From: Strongylocentrotus droebachiensis
Lineage: Eukaryota > Echinodermata > Echinoidea > Camarodonta > Strongylocentrotidae
DNA: 64,000 bases
Assembly: GCA_035222895.1 (NCBI GenBank)
Contig: JAVYIG010002538.1
Location: 124,001-188,000 of the forward strand
Reading direction: 5' to 3'
Shown here: piece by piece, positions 11,028 through 23,055 of the stretch
Layout of the letters: the number at the start of each line of letters is the position of its first letter
How positions within the stretch are numbered: the first letter of the stretch is position 1
Notes under the pieces: model-generated
The model's input: the letters and a program-made list of their open reading frames with translations, nothing else
Database searches by the model: none
Told to the model about the DNA's origin: nothing
Made by a program: the position numbers and the translations under genes

Positions 11028-12590
11028 CTAACCCCTTCTGTAAGAAAACACGAATGCTATAATGCTTACACCATGAGCTATGGTTGATACTACCAGTACG
11101 GATAGGAGCCATGTGTCCAGCATGGATACAGTGATGTTGGTGCTTTGATTTGTAGACTGTGTCGATTGTTTAAATTTACTTGTCGAGAGAATACCATTCC
11201 CTTCAGTTGACCCATCTGTAGTTGGTCGTAGACCAAGTGTTATATTCACGCTGATGGTTTCACATCGTAGTTCGTCAGTCGAATCGATAGGCTGTTTGCT
11301 CATGCTGGAGGATGTAGCTAAAGTTAAACTGTGGCCACCTTCGTACTCGGTTAAGTCTAAAATATCAATACTATGGATCTTAGTATTCGGTGAATCATTA
11401 TTTTCAAGACATAGGAATAAAATGGTATTTTTCATAGTTTGGAAACTATACGGCAGTACGTCACCACTAGCATTGTTCCACCATGTATTAAACTGAAGTG
11501 TTCTCATTCGTAACGCAACAATCAAGCTGTCTTTCGTCACTTTGATTGGACTTTAACAAATGGCGTTGTGGTGTGGGAAAATGACATGCGTTTCTTACAA
11601 TGCTTCTTCCTTGAAAAACAACACAAACATAGTCAACATCATCCAGGGCTTTAATATCGATATAAACACTGAATTCGTGGGTCAGAATGAAATTTTCATC
11701 TAGCATATGGTTTGGAGCCCGATCTTCAAATAGCAAATGATTTCCCGCAAGGAACTTTGCATGTTCGTTGTTAGTGACCTGTGTCCACTGACAGGACAGT
11801 TCAACCTTCCCTTTCTTTCTGTCCAGACGCGTGATGCAGGTGCTATTAGGGCGCTTTAGTAACGAGACGGTACGCACAGGAGACGGTAACGCGAGCGAAA
11901 AAAACAAACTGCGCATGCGCGGACCTGAAATCTCTCCGTCCCGTCGATTTTCGGAACGGTACTCGGCCAACATAGCGTTCGTTCCCTAAACACGACGTAA
12001 GAGAGAGAGCTGAAAAATAATTGTTATCTAGATCTAACATGCAGGGCACTACCATGACTACTGAAGATAAAAACAGGGAATCTAGACCTACTAGTAGTGT
12101 TTCCAATGTCTGTTCGGTAAATAAATTGCTGGTTTGGCCGTTTAGGCCTACTTTGGGGGCCCTTTTTCATCGTCAATTCAAGTATCATTGCTGTACACTT
12201 GCTTTCAGCTCCCTCATAAAGAACGATGAAGTGTTGTCCAGAATCTTCATCTTGAGCAGGTCTAATCAATACTTCAAATGTGTAGTTTTGGAACAATTCA
12301 GTCAACTTATAGCGTGTCCTATTAGACGACTCGTTACTTGTACAGTGCATTGAACTATTGCAGTTCATACTCAATGATGTATGCGGTGCCACCCACATAA
12401 GTGTTTGGTTTTCTAGTAAGGGCCCTTTCAGATGAAATCTGACAGATACACATTGACCATTCACCACCTCGACTGATTCAAAGTTGTATTCACACATACT
12501 ACTCGCAGATGATGTTTGTAGGACAAACGTGTTTAGAATGAAAGAAATTAACAGTATCTTCCATTTGAGGAAACTCTGTTTTCTCCACAT
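11028..12590 (-). pseudogene. Receptor A: short-tailed Ig-like receptor, disrupted
   Basis: A close paralogue of receptor B in three frames. 12590-12024 gives the signal peptide (MWRKQSFLKWKILL) and first Ig-like segment, with the EDSGQH motif. 11848-11488 gives the second segment (LSCQWTQV) and the start of the third (CCVTNENTSV). 11540-11028 gives the rest (TWWNNASGDVLPYSF), a membrane span (TWLLSVLVVSTIAHG) and a five-residue tail ending YRRG. A foreign segment of about 317 bp splits the first two pieces. A 4-base TTAA insertion (11488-11491) creates a stop at SV-TWW. A truncated first-domain product could still be read from the start codon, but the receptor is broken. Confidence 0.85.
11849..12165. 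mobile_element. Inserted segment inside receptor A, element type unknown
   Basis: Receptors B and I run continuously through this point, while A has about 317 extra bases starting GGGCGCTTTAGTAACG and ending near TTTGGGGGCCC. The ends share only a loose GGGC-based inverted similarity and I see no clean target duplication, so the boundaries may be off by a few bases. No coding sequence recognised. Confidence 0.55.
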
Positions 12591-13530
12591 CTTGGTCTTT
12601 GAGCTATAACTTTCGCCTGAACAAATGTCTGGTCACTATTTAATCAACGTCGAGTGACTAAGGATGGAGAGTGTTCCATACAAACTCCGTTAAACTCTAG
12701 AGAAATAGATGATCAGTAGATTGAATATTAAAGCTTGTACAGGTAACACGGTATGGACGTTATATTGAAAAGGAAATACAGTAAACTAGAATAATATAAC
12801 AGATGAGCCCGATATTGATGCAAACAAAAGTGGAATGCAAAAAATGGCGTCTAGAGGAGATCGCCTCGTTCTGTGCAATCGATCCGCCCATCTTTTGACT
12901 GTCATAAGCACTTATCAATATTCAAACTAGGCGGAGTTTGATTCACAATGGCACACTTAATATATCTTATCATGAAACCGAAAGTTTGATATCACATTTA
13001 TCGTTATGTTTTGTCACGAACATGGGAATTATACTTCTCGATTATCTAATCTTAAAAATGATTAATTTATTTATTAAGAGATTCTCCTTGTTCATTAATT
13101 GTTTTTGCACATGATTGAGAATTGAATCATTATAATGATCTTGAAATATCTATCAATTCTCTTTTCCATTTAGTATGATTGAAAACTAAGTGAAGCCCAC
13201 ACATGATATATGAATATCAATGTGATGATTATGCTTATATGGAATGAATCTATGTGATTGTAATTTGTAACATAATCTTTCTTTATTGATGTTTCTTTGG
13301 CATTACGCCTAAAAAAAAAATTAAGTTTCATGGATCATCAGAATGAACAAATGCCATCACATTTCGCGCACCTAAAGTTATCTCATTCCTCCTGTACCTC
13401 TCCTTCCAAACAAAGTCAGTGTATTGTTTGAGAAGGGAGTGGTCAAACAGAAGTATAATTTTAACCTTTATAACAAATTCAATATTTAAATTGCATTTTA
13501 ATTCGGTTGCTAACTAGGACCATATTTCTG
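12591..13530. repeat. Conserved 5' flank of receptor A and spacer
   Basis: The first 400 bases upstream of A match the 5' flanks of B (19794-20200) and I (57411-57800) and the orphan flank at 31430-31790. Beyond that is AT-rich spacer with no gene. The flank is unusually well kept for non-coding DNA, so it probably contains the promoter. Confidence 0.65.
12929..12936 (-). promoter_or_regulatory. Shared upstream GGCGGAG motif, receptor A
   Basis: AGGCGGAG on the plus strand, CTCCGCCT when read toward the gene, about 340 bases before the A start codon. The same motif precedes B, C, E, H and I. It resembles an Sp1/KLF-type GC box. Function is inferred from conservation only. Confidence 0.4.
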
Positions 13531-15673
13531 CAAAAGTCAATTAAAACCGAGACCCTTATCTTTATGGATTCTTTATATTTTGTATCTTGATATCTAATAT
13601 TGTATTTTCATTTCAACATTTAATCAACTTTAGTAATTATCAGCCTATACCATCGATTATAATAATCATTCGAAATTGGTTAAAGTAACCCTGAAAAACA
13701 TAAAATGGCAAGAAAGTAATTTCAGTAAAGATTTTTTTTTTATACGTGAAAGTCAACAACAAAAAAGAAAAAAGAAATGTATTTTTGTGATCACAAGACA
13801 TTAACTTATAATAATGAATCAGAATATCCCAAAGTAAAAGTCTTTAAACAATCACTTATGGCCATAACGTTGTCTTTGAGTATAGACAGTAATCAATTAC
13901 TTTATGTTTTATGGTATTAAAAGCCTAGATCCGTCGAGCCTCAGTGTAGTTTTCCAAAGGATCGAACCATTTGTTATGTTCAATAACACCGGGATATGAG
14001 CGTTTGAAAAAGTCAGTTAGAAGGACTATGGGTCCTTGTTGCAGGGGCGGCCGAGTGACTTCCAAAGTGGGGGTGGGGGGGGGGGACCAACAAAAAGAGG
14101 CACATTCTGGAGAGAAAAAAAGGGCACCTACAATGGGAAATCTCAAAGCTAAAAAAATATACAACTTTTTAGACATTGGTATACACCCCTAAATTGTGAT
14201 GACATAATCAGGGATGATTTCAATTTTTTTTTTTTTATACACCATACAATATATTTCTTAAGCATTGTACTTTGCAGTTGGGTGTAATGTCTAAATAATT
14301 ATTTGCGAGCAAACGTGCCTCATTTGTTGGAATTATATTCAGTATTTAGTCATAAGAGAGACTCTTATATCAATACAATTTTTAAATACTTCCTGCATTC
14401 TATTGGTAAAAAAAACATACCAGTTACAAATGTGGGTACATTGTGCTAAATTAGATCGTGTGCATAACATCGTTGGTTCCGAGGTGCTTTTGTGTGCCCT
14501 TAAATGCAACTCAGATCGTCGTGGATTCAGATGCGCGCCGTCTGCGATGAAATAGGATTGAGACAGTTTTCATCGGTCAGCACAAACTCAGAGTCACAGG
14601 CCTTCTATATAGACCTTTGTGAACACTATCAATACACCAAATCTCCCCCAATTGACAGCTTTCCTTTTTATTTTTGTATTTCTCTTTTGCTATGATCGGA
14701 TGATAAGTTTTATTTTGAAAAAAACTTCTGAGCTTTGAATTCAACTTTTACAAAACATCGGCAACAAGAAAATGATTAAGACTTCTTGCGTAATGCATTC
14801 GGAAAACTAATAAATATATAATAAAACTCGAGTATTTATAGCAATGTTGTATACAAATTTATTTGGCGTAAACCAATCTACAAGACCACAACTTATTGTT
14901 GCTTGTAAGTTATTAGGATTCTCGTAGAACCTCCTTCGCTCTGATTTATTTTTAAAGTCTGAAATTGTTAGGAGCTAGAATATATTTTTCCTTTTCATGG
15001 ACATCCACTTGAAATCATGCAACGGATGATGAGGAAGTAGCACACTAAAATGAACACCGTCTTTGTAACATGAAGGAACTTCATATAGATATAACAATCA
15101 AGGCATTACAAACTTAATTAAAATGATGGGAAGCGTTATTGGGTTAGTGAACTAGCCTTCGGAATAAGCACAGGTCACAAGTATATTGAAATATGTGTAG
15201 TGTATATTTACCCCCACGAACGTGTGTGCATGCGTACGTGGTGTGTGTGTGTGTGTGTGTGTGCATGTGTCTGTGTGGTGTGTGTCAAGAAGGGGATACA
15301 AACAGCTACATTTTAATAATCCCTATTCTTGTATTTCTATATTCTAAATATATAATATAATCAATAGGTTTGTTTTATTTGGAATTTCAAATGTTATGGT
15401 CATCAGTAATAGTTCGTTCAACATGTTCATATTTAGGGCTCCAGACAATGTTAAAGGTGTAGTGGTATAAAAACTGGTGGTGGCGGTGTACGTTTACTTT
15501 TTAAAACTTGTCCAGTATAAAATCGAAGTTGTTTGAATTGCATGCATTAACTAGGGGTTGCTCCATCATATTACGGATTCTTTTTATATCATCATGCTTT
15601 AGCAGAAGAGTTCAGACATAATTCCGATCTTAAATATTCCAGTCATATATAGATAAAGAAAAGATTCAAGACC
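13531..15673. repeat. Duplicated intergenic block, copy 2
   Basis: A diverged second copy of 1-4500, lacking both the GGGGCACTTAT repeat (junction near 14310) and the 433-bp MITE (empty site near 14505). It carries a G-rich tract at about 14068-14085 and a (GT)n tract at about 15237-15290. No gene supported; its short frames are not conserved in copy 1. Confidence 0.7.
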
Positions 15674-16357
15674 TTAATGTAAATATCGAACTCCTGTCGT
15701 CATATATAAAGTCTCAATGTAGTTTTCTTTATCCTTGCTATCAGATTCGAAAATCTGAAACACTTTGTGTTCCTTGTTTAAATTTGTTTCGACTGAATTG
15801 TGGCTGTTTACGAGGCTTTGGGATCTACCATATCCACTCCATCTTTGACACGTCATTATGCTATCTGCCCCCTGTCAGAAAATGTATATTTTTGGAAACC
15901 TGATGCTCGGGATAAGAAGATGTTTCACTTGTATTCGCAGGTTAGTCTTTGTCTGACTAACTCCATTCGATGCATCGCTGATATAATTCGAAGACGAACA
16001 GTTTCCCTTACATGTTCCCCCAAACTTAACTTTCAATGAATAAATGAATAGAGTGAGAGTGCCATTAGTATCCCCATCCAAACCTTAATGTGTGTCATCA
16101 AAAGAAACGTTTCCTCCAGTGAACTCCAGAGTACCATTTCCCCATATTGAATATCCCTTGGTCCACAACAGTTATTGAGTAGTTCGTAGTGGATTATCCA
16201 GAAGTAATCCCAGAGAAAATTATGTCCGTTCACCACGTGAAATGATTTCCTCAGGTCCCGTAGTCCCTTACACCACAATACATGATTCTCAGAAAATGAG
16301 CACTGGTAAAAAGATTGCAGAAGCATAAATAAACATAACGCATTTCTAAAGTCGGGG
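15674..16357 (-). pseudogene. Relic of a receptor family gene (copy 2)
   Basis: On the minus strand, frames from 16357 start MPDF or similar. They give a hydrophobic leader (LCLFMLLQSFYQCSF), then SENHVLWCKGL and FHVVNGHNF. This fits the mature N-terminus of the family, where a leader is followed by xxWC and then VNGxNIS (as in receptor G: VDILWC, EVNGKNIS). About 500 bases downstream, in another frame, MTCQRWSGYG stands where intact genes have MSCQWLQVN; the spacing equals that in G. Many stops and frameshifts. No membrane span or tail recognised. I am fairly sure of the leader match and less sure of the rest. Confidence 0.45.
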
Positions 16358-16371
16358 TAGCCTGTCCGAGA

Positions 16372-16453
16372 TATATCGATATTTTTTGTTGTTGAACGCT
16401 TCATTAGCAAAACTCTGATGTTTAATGAATAGCAAGTAGGAGGCATTAACTCA

Positions 16454-16488
<35 letters not shown>

Positions 16489-16840
16489 TCTACATTTATA
16501 TTGCACAACTCTGCCAACATAATGGCACTCTTGGCACACAGATCAACAAAGAGAGAAAAAGTGCAGAAAGAATATTTAAATCCTGGTGATAATGCTCAAA
16601 TGAAATTAATTCAGCTAGCTTTGTTTATATTTAGAATGGCGTTATGTCGATAGATCTCCTAAATACCTTCATCCAGTCCATCTAAGATCTTCATGAAATA
16701 TGCAGAATCGAGAGTGATCAATTACAACATTTCGATTGGATTAAGCGACGTAAATCACGTAATCATAGGCAACTAGACCTAATTATTTAACCGAGTAGAT
16801 TGAACGCATTGTCGAGGCTGGATCTAAAAGGTATCTTCCT
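16372..16840. mobile_element. Insertion ending in (AAT)n, LINE/SINE 3' tail on minus strand
   Basis: This stretch is absent from the first block. An (AAT)n microsatellite (about 16457-16488) is followed by a segment whose minus-strand sequence reads GGCAGAGTTGTGCAATATAAATG just before the repeat. That is the usual look of a CR1/L2-type LINE or SINE 3' end. No coding sequence left. Confidence 0.45.
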
Positions 16841-18126
16841 TTTTTTTATGTTATGGTCATTAAATGTCTTCAGTCTTTCTTTATATTGCATCACAGTGAA
16901 ACAACCATTCATCAACCAAACCCACTTACTTTGATTTTTTTATTTTATAATGGTCCTTCTAGTAAAGCACCATCCCATGCTGAAACTAACATTTCTTCAA
17001 GTTGATTACTGATAGAAAAAAATTACTATACACACGCGATTCATTGGCTTGACGTAATTGGAATTGAATATAGTGTAATGCAATCTTTCATATTCAGCTG
17101 GTTTAAGCAGTAAATAACTTCTTACAAAATGTCTGTGATCATTTTGCCAATTATGTAGAACTAAATATATTTAAAACAATTGAGACAAGAGTTACAGGAT
17201 ACAAAGATCTGTAGGTAGAATTCGTTATCAATAATGATCAAAACTATGTGATATGATATGATTTGCAATACACATGGCACAGAGACCAAGGCAATTTAAT
17301 TGTATTTCCGCTTCATCTCTTCCTATAAACAGGCATAATATATTTCTAGGTATTGCTAGTAGGTGTGAAAAATATGAATAAACGGAATATATACGTGATG
17401 CAACGTAATACAACGTAATACGTTAAGTATTATTTTGGATACAACGTACTATGTTGGATACAGTCATTACGTATTACGAAATATCAGACGTTGCAATAAA
17501 CACGTAACAAGTTTTAGGTGGAATTTGATGAAGACCCTCTAGTCTTCTTCAAAGTAAGGACGATTCCGACATTGACAACACTCTTGGAAAATACGTGCAA
17601 AATAGAACATTGTCCTGTGTTTAGAACCTGAAGAGTGTTCTCTGGTGGAAGTTTTGCAAAAAGGTTCTTGACGGAATTAACCACCGACTGCCATTGATGT
17701 CAATGCACCGCACATAATACATAAGAGAGTAAATTAATTGTCCTGTCATCCTGATAGAATGAATAACAAATGAAGGAACAATTAAGGAATGTCAAGGTAG
17801 CCTCGAAATAAGGCATCAATACACAAACATAGTCATCCTCATTTATTTGCACGTGGTTATCAATGCTATTTCCACAAAATAGGTCAATCAGAATACCTTT
17901 CCCCAAATGTTTGGATTATTTAAAGATACTGTTTGGTTTATTTAAAGAAACCCTTTTTTTTACTATGACACCCTTTGAATTAAACAAAAAGGCACGTTAG
18001 ATATATTTCCAGAGCCTTCGACCATTTAAGGTATAGGAGGAGTACCGTTCTCTTTTGAACCGCAGCGCAATATAAAGAACCCTTTCAGAATCGTTTTTTT
18101 CTTCTTCTAAGAGTGTAACCCCATAC
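16841..18126. repeat. Duplicated intergenic spacer, copy 2
   Basis: It matches 7307-8368 joined directly to 10557-10910, so it is the unoccupied version of the site that holds the CR1/L2-like LINE in the first block. No gene seen. Confidence 0.7.
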
Positions 18127-18369
18127 CGGAGTGGTGGCTCAGTCAGTAGAGTGTCCGCCTCACAACCGGGAGGTCGTGGGTTCGAACCCCGGCCGCGTCA
18201 TACCAAAAGACGTTTAAAGATGGGAGTTGTTGCTACCTTGTTTGGCGTTCAACAATAAGGAATAGAGCAACGTCGATCTGGCGCTGCTCAGTGGCTGCCG
18301 GGCTCACGATCAATTGGGCAAAAAGAATTTCCGTTTCGGTTTAATAAAATTTGGAGTGGACTATTAGGC

Positions 18370-18417
<48 letters not shown>
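18127..18417 (+). mobile_element. tRNA-derived SINE with (TTA)n tail
   Basis: The head is tRNA-like: box A TGGCTCAGTCAGTAGAG (about 18135-18151) and box B GGGTTCGAACCCC (18178-18190), correctly spaced. A non-tRNA body follows (GGCGTTCAACAATAAGG, GATCTGGCGCTGCTCAG), and the element ends in a (TTA)n tract at about 18370-18416. The A-side flank reads CCCATAATATCC at about 10910 without it, so this SINE arrived after the A/B duplication. Confidence 0.85.
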
Positions 18418-18418
<1 letters not shown>

Positions 18419-18463
18419 ATATCCATTATGATAAACGTTATACACTGCACATATATATAATAC

Positions 18464-18469
18464 TTTATT
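18464..18469 (-). terminator. Candidate polyadenylation signal of receptor B
   Basis: AATAAA on the minus strand, 68 bases past the stop codon. The equivalent hexamer in A (10957-10962) is at 66 bases. Confidence 0.4.
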
Positions 18470-18536
18470 TAATATCTTTCATATTGCCTAAATTAATAAT
18501 ATTAATTCATGCCTGATGTGTACGCAATCCGTACGC

Positions 18537-19793
18537 TTAAGCCCTTCTGTAAGAAAACACGAATGCTATGATGCTTACACCATGAGCTATGGTCGATATT
18601 ACCAGTACGGATAGGAGCCATGTTTCCAGCAGGGATATAGTGATGTTGTCGCTTTGATTTGTCGACTGTTTCGAATGCATATAGTTACTTGTTGAGATGA
18701 AACCTTTCCATTCAGGTGGCCCATCTGTAGTTGCCCGTGGATCAAGTGATATAGTCACTCTGAGGGTTTCACATCGTAGTTCGTCAGTCGAGTCGATGTG
18801 ATGTTTGCTCCTGCTGGAGGATTTAGCCATAGTTAAACTGTGGCCACCTTCGTACTCTGTCAAGTCTAAAATCCTGATCCTGTTGATCTTAGACTTCGGG
18901 GAATTATTTTTTTCAAGACAAAGGAATAAAATGTTATTTTTCATAGTTTGGAAACTATACGGCAGTACCTCGCCACTAACATTGTTCCACCATGTAACTG
19001 AAGTGTTCTCATTCGTAACGCAACATTTAAGCTGTCTTTCCACACTTTGGTTGTACTTTACCAGGTGGCGTTGTGGTGTGAGGAAATGACATGTGTTTCT
19101 TACAATGCTTCTTCTATTAAAAACAGCACAAACATAGTCAACATCAACCATAGCTTCAATATCGATATAAACACTGAATTCGTGGGTCAAAATAATATTG
19201 TCGTCTAGCATATGGTCTGGAGCCCGATCTTCAAAAAACAAATTATTTCCGGTTAGGAACTCTGCATGTTCGTTCTTAGTGACCTGTGTCCACTGACAAG
19301 ACAGTTGAACCTTCCCTTTCTTTATGTCCAGACTCGTGATGCAGGTGCTATTAGTATTACTGCGTTCAACAACGGTTAAATAAAGTAGCAGTGCTGTACA
19401 CTTGCTTTCAGTTCCTTCATAAAGAACAATAAAGTGTTGTCCAGAATCTTCATCTTGGGCAGGTCTAATCAATACTCCAAACGTGTAGTTCTGGAACAAT
19501 TCAGTCAACTTATAACGCGTACTGGTAGACGACTCATTACTTGTACAGTGCATGGAACTATTGCAGTTCATACTCCAAGATGTATGCGGTGCCACCCACA
19601 TAAGTGTTTGGTTTTCTAGTAAGGGCCCTTTGAGATGAAATCTGACAGATACACATTGACCATTTACTACCTCGACTGATTCAAAGCTGCATTCACACAT
19701 ACAATTTGCAAATGATGTTTGTCGAACAAACGTGTTTAGAATGAAAGAAATTAACAGTACCTTCCATTTGAGGAAACTCTGCCTTCTCCACAT
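18537..19793 (-). CDS. Receptor B: short-tailed Ig-like transmembrane receptor
   Basis: An intact single-exon frame of 418 residues. Residues 1-29 are a signal peptide. Segment 1 (about 30-140) has VNGQCVSVRF, a LMW core and EDSGQHFIVLY, the usual Ig strand-F look. Segment 2 (about 150-235) has LSCQWTQV and YVCAVF. Segment 3 (about 256-345) has CCVTNENTSVTWW and ILFLCLE. Many NxS/T sites suggest a glycosylated cell-surface protein. A single membrane span (391-413) is followed by only YRRA. It has none of the tyrosine motifs of its relatives and no basic residue within the span for pairing with a signalling adaptor. It could be a decoy, an adhesion receptor or a partner subunit. The start is the only Met with a good leader and is shared with A and I. 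Ligand unknown. Confidence 0.82.
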   Translation of the reverse strand: MWRRQSFLKWKVLLISFILNTFVRQTSFANCMCECSFESVEVVNGQCVSVRFHLKGPLLENQTLMWVAPHTSWSMNCNSSMHCTSNESSTSTRYKLTELFQNYTFGVLIRPAQDEDSGQHFIVLYEGTESKCTALLLYLTVVERSNTNSTCITSLDIKKGKVQLSCQWTQVTKNEHAEFLTGNNLFFEDRAPDHMLDDNIILTHEFSVYIDIEAMVDVDYVCAVFNRRSIVRNTCHFLTPQRHLVKYNQSVERQLKCCVTNENTSVTWWNNVSGEVLPYSFQTMKNNILFLCLEKNNSPKSKINRIRILDLTEYEGGHSLTMAKSSSRSKHHIDSTDELRCETLRVTISLDPRATTDGPPEWKGFISTSNYMHSKQSTNQSDNITISLLETWLLSVLVISTIAHGVSIIAFVFSYRRA

Positions 19794-20640
19794 CTTGGTC
19801 TTTTAGCTATAACTTTCGTCTGAACCAATGTCTGGTCACAATCGAATCACCGTCGAATGTCTAAAGATGGAGAGTGTTACCTGCAAACTCTGTTAAACTC
19901 TAGAGAAATAGATGATCAGTAAATGGAATAGTGAAGCGTGTAATGGTTAACACGATAGGAACGTCTCATTGCCAACGAGAACACTGTAAACTGGAGTAAT
20001 ACTTATAACAGATGAGCTCGAAATTGATGCAAACAAAAGTGGAATGCAAAAAATGGCGTCTAGTGGAAATCGCCTCGTTCTGTGCAATCGATCCGCCCAT
20101 TTGTTTTACTGTCATAAACACTTATTAATTTTCAAACTGGGCGGAGTTTGTTTTACAATGGCACACTTAAAATATCTTACCATGAAACCAAAAGATTTAT
20201 ATCACATTTATCGTTTTGTTCTGTATATAATACTTCACGTCCTTCTTTTCTTAAAAATTATAAATTGATGTAAATAAGAGATTCTCCGTGGTCATTAATT
20301 GTTCATTCAGTATGAGGTCCAAACATGATATCTAAATATTGATATGATGAATATGAGGAATATGCTTATGCTGAATGAATCTCTGTGATTATTATTTGTA
20401 ACATATTCTTTCTTTTTTATGTTTTTTGGTATTACGCCTAAAAAAGAAATTAAGTATCATGTATCATCAAAATAGACAAATGCTATCTCATTTCGCGCAC
20501 TAAAAGCTATCTCATTCCTCCAATACCTCTCCTTCCAAACAAAGTCAGTTTATTGTGTGAGAAGGGAGTGGCCAAACGGTTTTTACGACATTAAAAAAAA
20601 AAGTTATTTTTAGCCGAGATAACAAATTACATATATATTA
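19794..20640. repeat. Conserved 5' flank of receptor B
   Basis: Closely matches the flanks of A and I over about 400 bases, then AT-rich spacer. No other gene. Likely holds the promoter. Confidence 0.6.
20139..20146 (-). promoter_or_regulatory. Shared upstream GGGCGGAG motif, receptor B
   Basis: GGGCGGAG, 346 bases before the start codon; compare A (339), I (329), E (327), H (326). GC-box-like. Confidence 0.4.
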
Positions 20641-23055
20641 TTAAAGGGAATTTTAATTCGGTTGCTAACTAGTACCACCTTTTTGCAAAAACCCATTAAA
20701 CCGAAACCCTTCTCTTTGTGGATTCTTTACATATTGTATCGATATCTTAATATTGTTTTTTAATTTCACAATTTTATCAACTTTAGTAGTTATTAACCCA
20801 CACCAGCGATTTAATATAGTTATCAAAAATTGGTTAAAGTAACCCTAGAAAAATCAAATGGCAAGAAAGTAATTTCCCTAAAGATCTGTTTTCATACGTG
20901 AAAATAAAAAACTAAAAACAAATAAAAAGTGTCTTGTGATCACACGATATTTACTCTTAATAATGGATCAGACAGTCCCAAGGTAAGAGTCTTTAAACAA
21001 TCACTAATGGTCATGAAGTTTTCTTTGAGTATAGAAAGTAGTAAACCACTTAATGTTTTATGGTATAGATCTGTCGAGCCTCAGTGCAGTTTTCCAAGTG
21101 ATCGAACCGTTTGCACTCTACAATAACACCAATAAAAAGGCATTTAAATGAGTCAGTGAGAAAGATGATGCGTCCTCGATGTCACGAATATATTGTTTGA
21201 AACTGTTTGAGTGACCCCACCCCCCCCCCCCCCCCCAACAATTGTTTTTTTAAATATAAAAATAAATAAATAAATAAGTAAATGAATAAATAAAAATAAA
21301 AATGTATGTGTACTGGCAAGGACTTGGATACCATTCATTCACAAAAGCCGATGCTGGCCCCTTTCACTAAACAATACACAATATGATACGTATTTGTTCA
21401 TTTATTTACATGCATTATCAAGTTGTCCAAGGTTACACAGAATAATGGCACGACGATTGAGTATGTACATTCTGTAAATGAATCGAATGAATCACAACAA
21501 GTTAGTCAATGCTTGCCCCGTTCAGAAAGTCCACGCAACATATAATTATTTATTTATTTATTACTTTTTATTTCTTTTTTACAGGGTAGCATTACCATTT
21601 ATAAAACTGTTGTCCACAATGGCACTGTTGGCCTAGATTAAGTATGTTCAACATATGATTACAGATTGAAATTACAGAAAAAAAGTATTTGCTACGTCCA
21701 ACCAATTATAATGCTTTTAAGGCAACCTCAGAATAATATATCAAGATTGAAGGAAAATTTACAAGACTTTCTTTGATATAAACAAAACAAAGTTGTAGTT
21801 GTAGTTCTACAAAATTAAATAAAAGAACCCATAAACAAATAAATAACTAAAACAACAAAAGAAAACAAGTAAACCTAACTTTACGGTTTAATAGTAACAT
21901 TATTTCGAAAAAAATGTGGAGGGGAAAAGACAATTGATGACAAAGATAGCAACATATGTCAGGATTTGATCACATCTCAAAACTCAATATTTGTTGACAT
22001 GCATAAATATATTTCAGCTTTCAATTGGATTATGACAACAAATGGTCCGTTTACAAATATATTTTCAACGATAATACCCGATATGTTGATACAGATCATA
22101 ATGAATAGTAGGGGAGGGAAATTTAGTGTTTAAAAGCGTACATTTTTATCTGAATAAGAATGAAGTATTTGCGTTTCATATTATGTTTTTAAACCACAGT
22201 GGTGTCTCTTAATACACCACATTTTTTAATATTTTGAAAATATATACTTACTCTAGTTGGTAGTCAAACTATATCTTTGTCATTGATAATGATAAATTCA
22301 TTGTCATTTTCACTCTCTAAGTCCTAAGAATCGTGTGTGTTCTTTAATCGTTTATCCCGAGTTTTCTCGGTTTAATATCTTCAAGATTTTGCATGATTAA
22401 TACAAAACACTTAATCGAATTGTCTTCACACAAGACTTTAAAATCAACGCACATAACTTAAATGAATATTTTATTCAAACTGAATGCTCTCAGGAGAGCT
22501 GAATTTTAAACATTCCGAAATAACATATTAGTATCCTATCTATATCAAATATTGTCATATAGTACATTCCTAATAGGCTACTACTTACAAATAATTACTA
22601 AAATGGATCAATAGCCCTCAACCTGTTACAATAATAATGCGTGACAATCATTATTATCTATTATTAAAAGATTCATCATATTTAGCTTTATATATCATTC
22701 TCGATCTTTTTTGATACGTCAGTAATATTATTAATGTCTACTAGAGCAATTAGCCGTTCATTTATAATACACGAATTGGTTTGCAACGATAACGTTGCGA
22801 TATTGGCTTTATTAAGTTGTGAGGTGATTCAGCTTTACAAGGCAATTCCATGCAACAGTAATTTTATGAAAGCTTATTTTGCACTTTCTTTATTTTGCAT
22901 ACAATTTTCAGCAATATCACTATCGCATGACGCATGAAAAGCGTCACGCAACCAACGCCTCGTGTGCATAAGGTTTAATGAATATTAAAGACTCCACTGA
23001 CAACATACCCTGTTGATAAGTCATCATGAATGGCAACATTGTTCAATACAGATGC
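20641..23055. repeat. Spacer between B and C, duplicated downstream of J
   Basis: No gene supported. 20685-21150 is a third copy of the sequence at position 1. There is a poly-C run at about 21219-21236. 21380-21940 matches 59870-60330, and 21990-23055 matches 61180-62370, so the 3' side of C and J descend from one block. The J copy carries LINE inserts that this copy lacks. Confidence 0.65.
22889..22894 (-). terminator. Candidate polyadenylation signal of receptor C
   Basis: AATAAA on the minus strand within CAAAATAAAGAAAG, about 160 bases past the C stop codon. The same word is conserved near 62102-62107 beyond the ancestral J stop. Confidence 0.4.

Noticed and set aside
18127..18203. Possible functional tRNA gene
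   Set aside because: Box A and B fit, but the acceptor arm does not pair well and the sequence continues into a SINE body with a (TTA)n tail.
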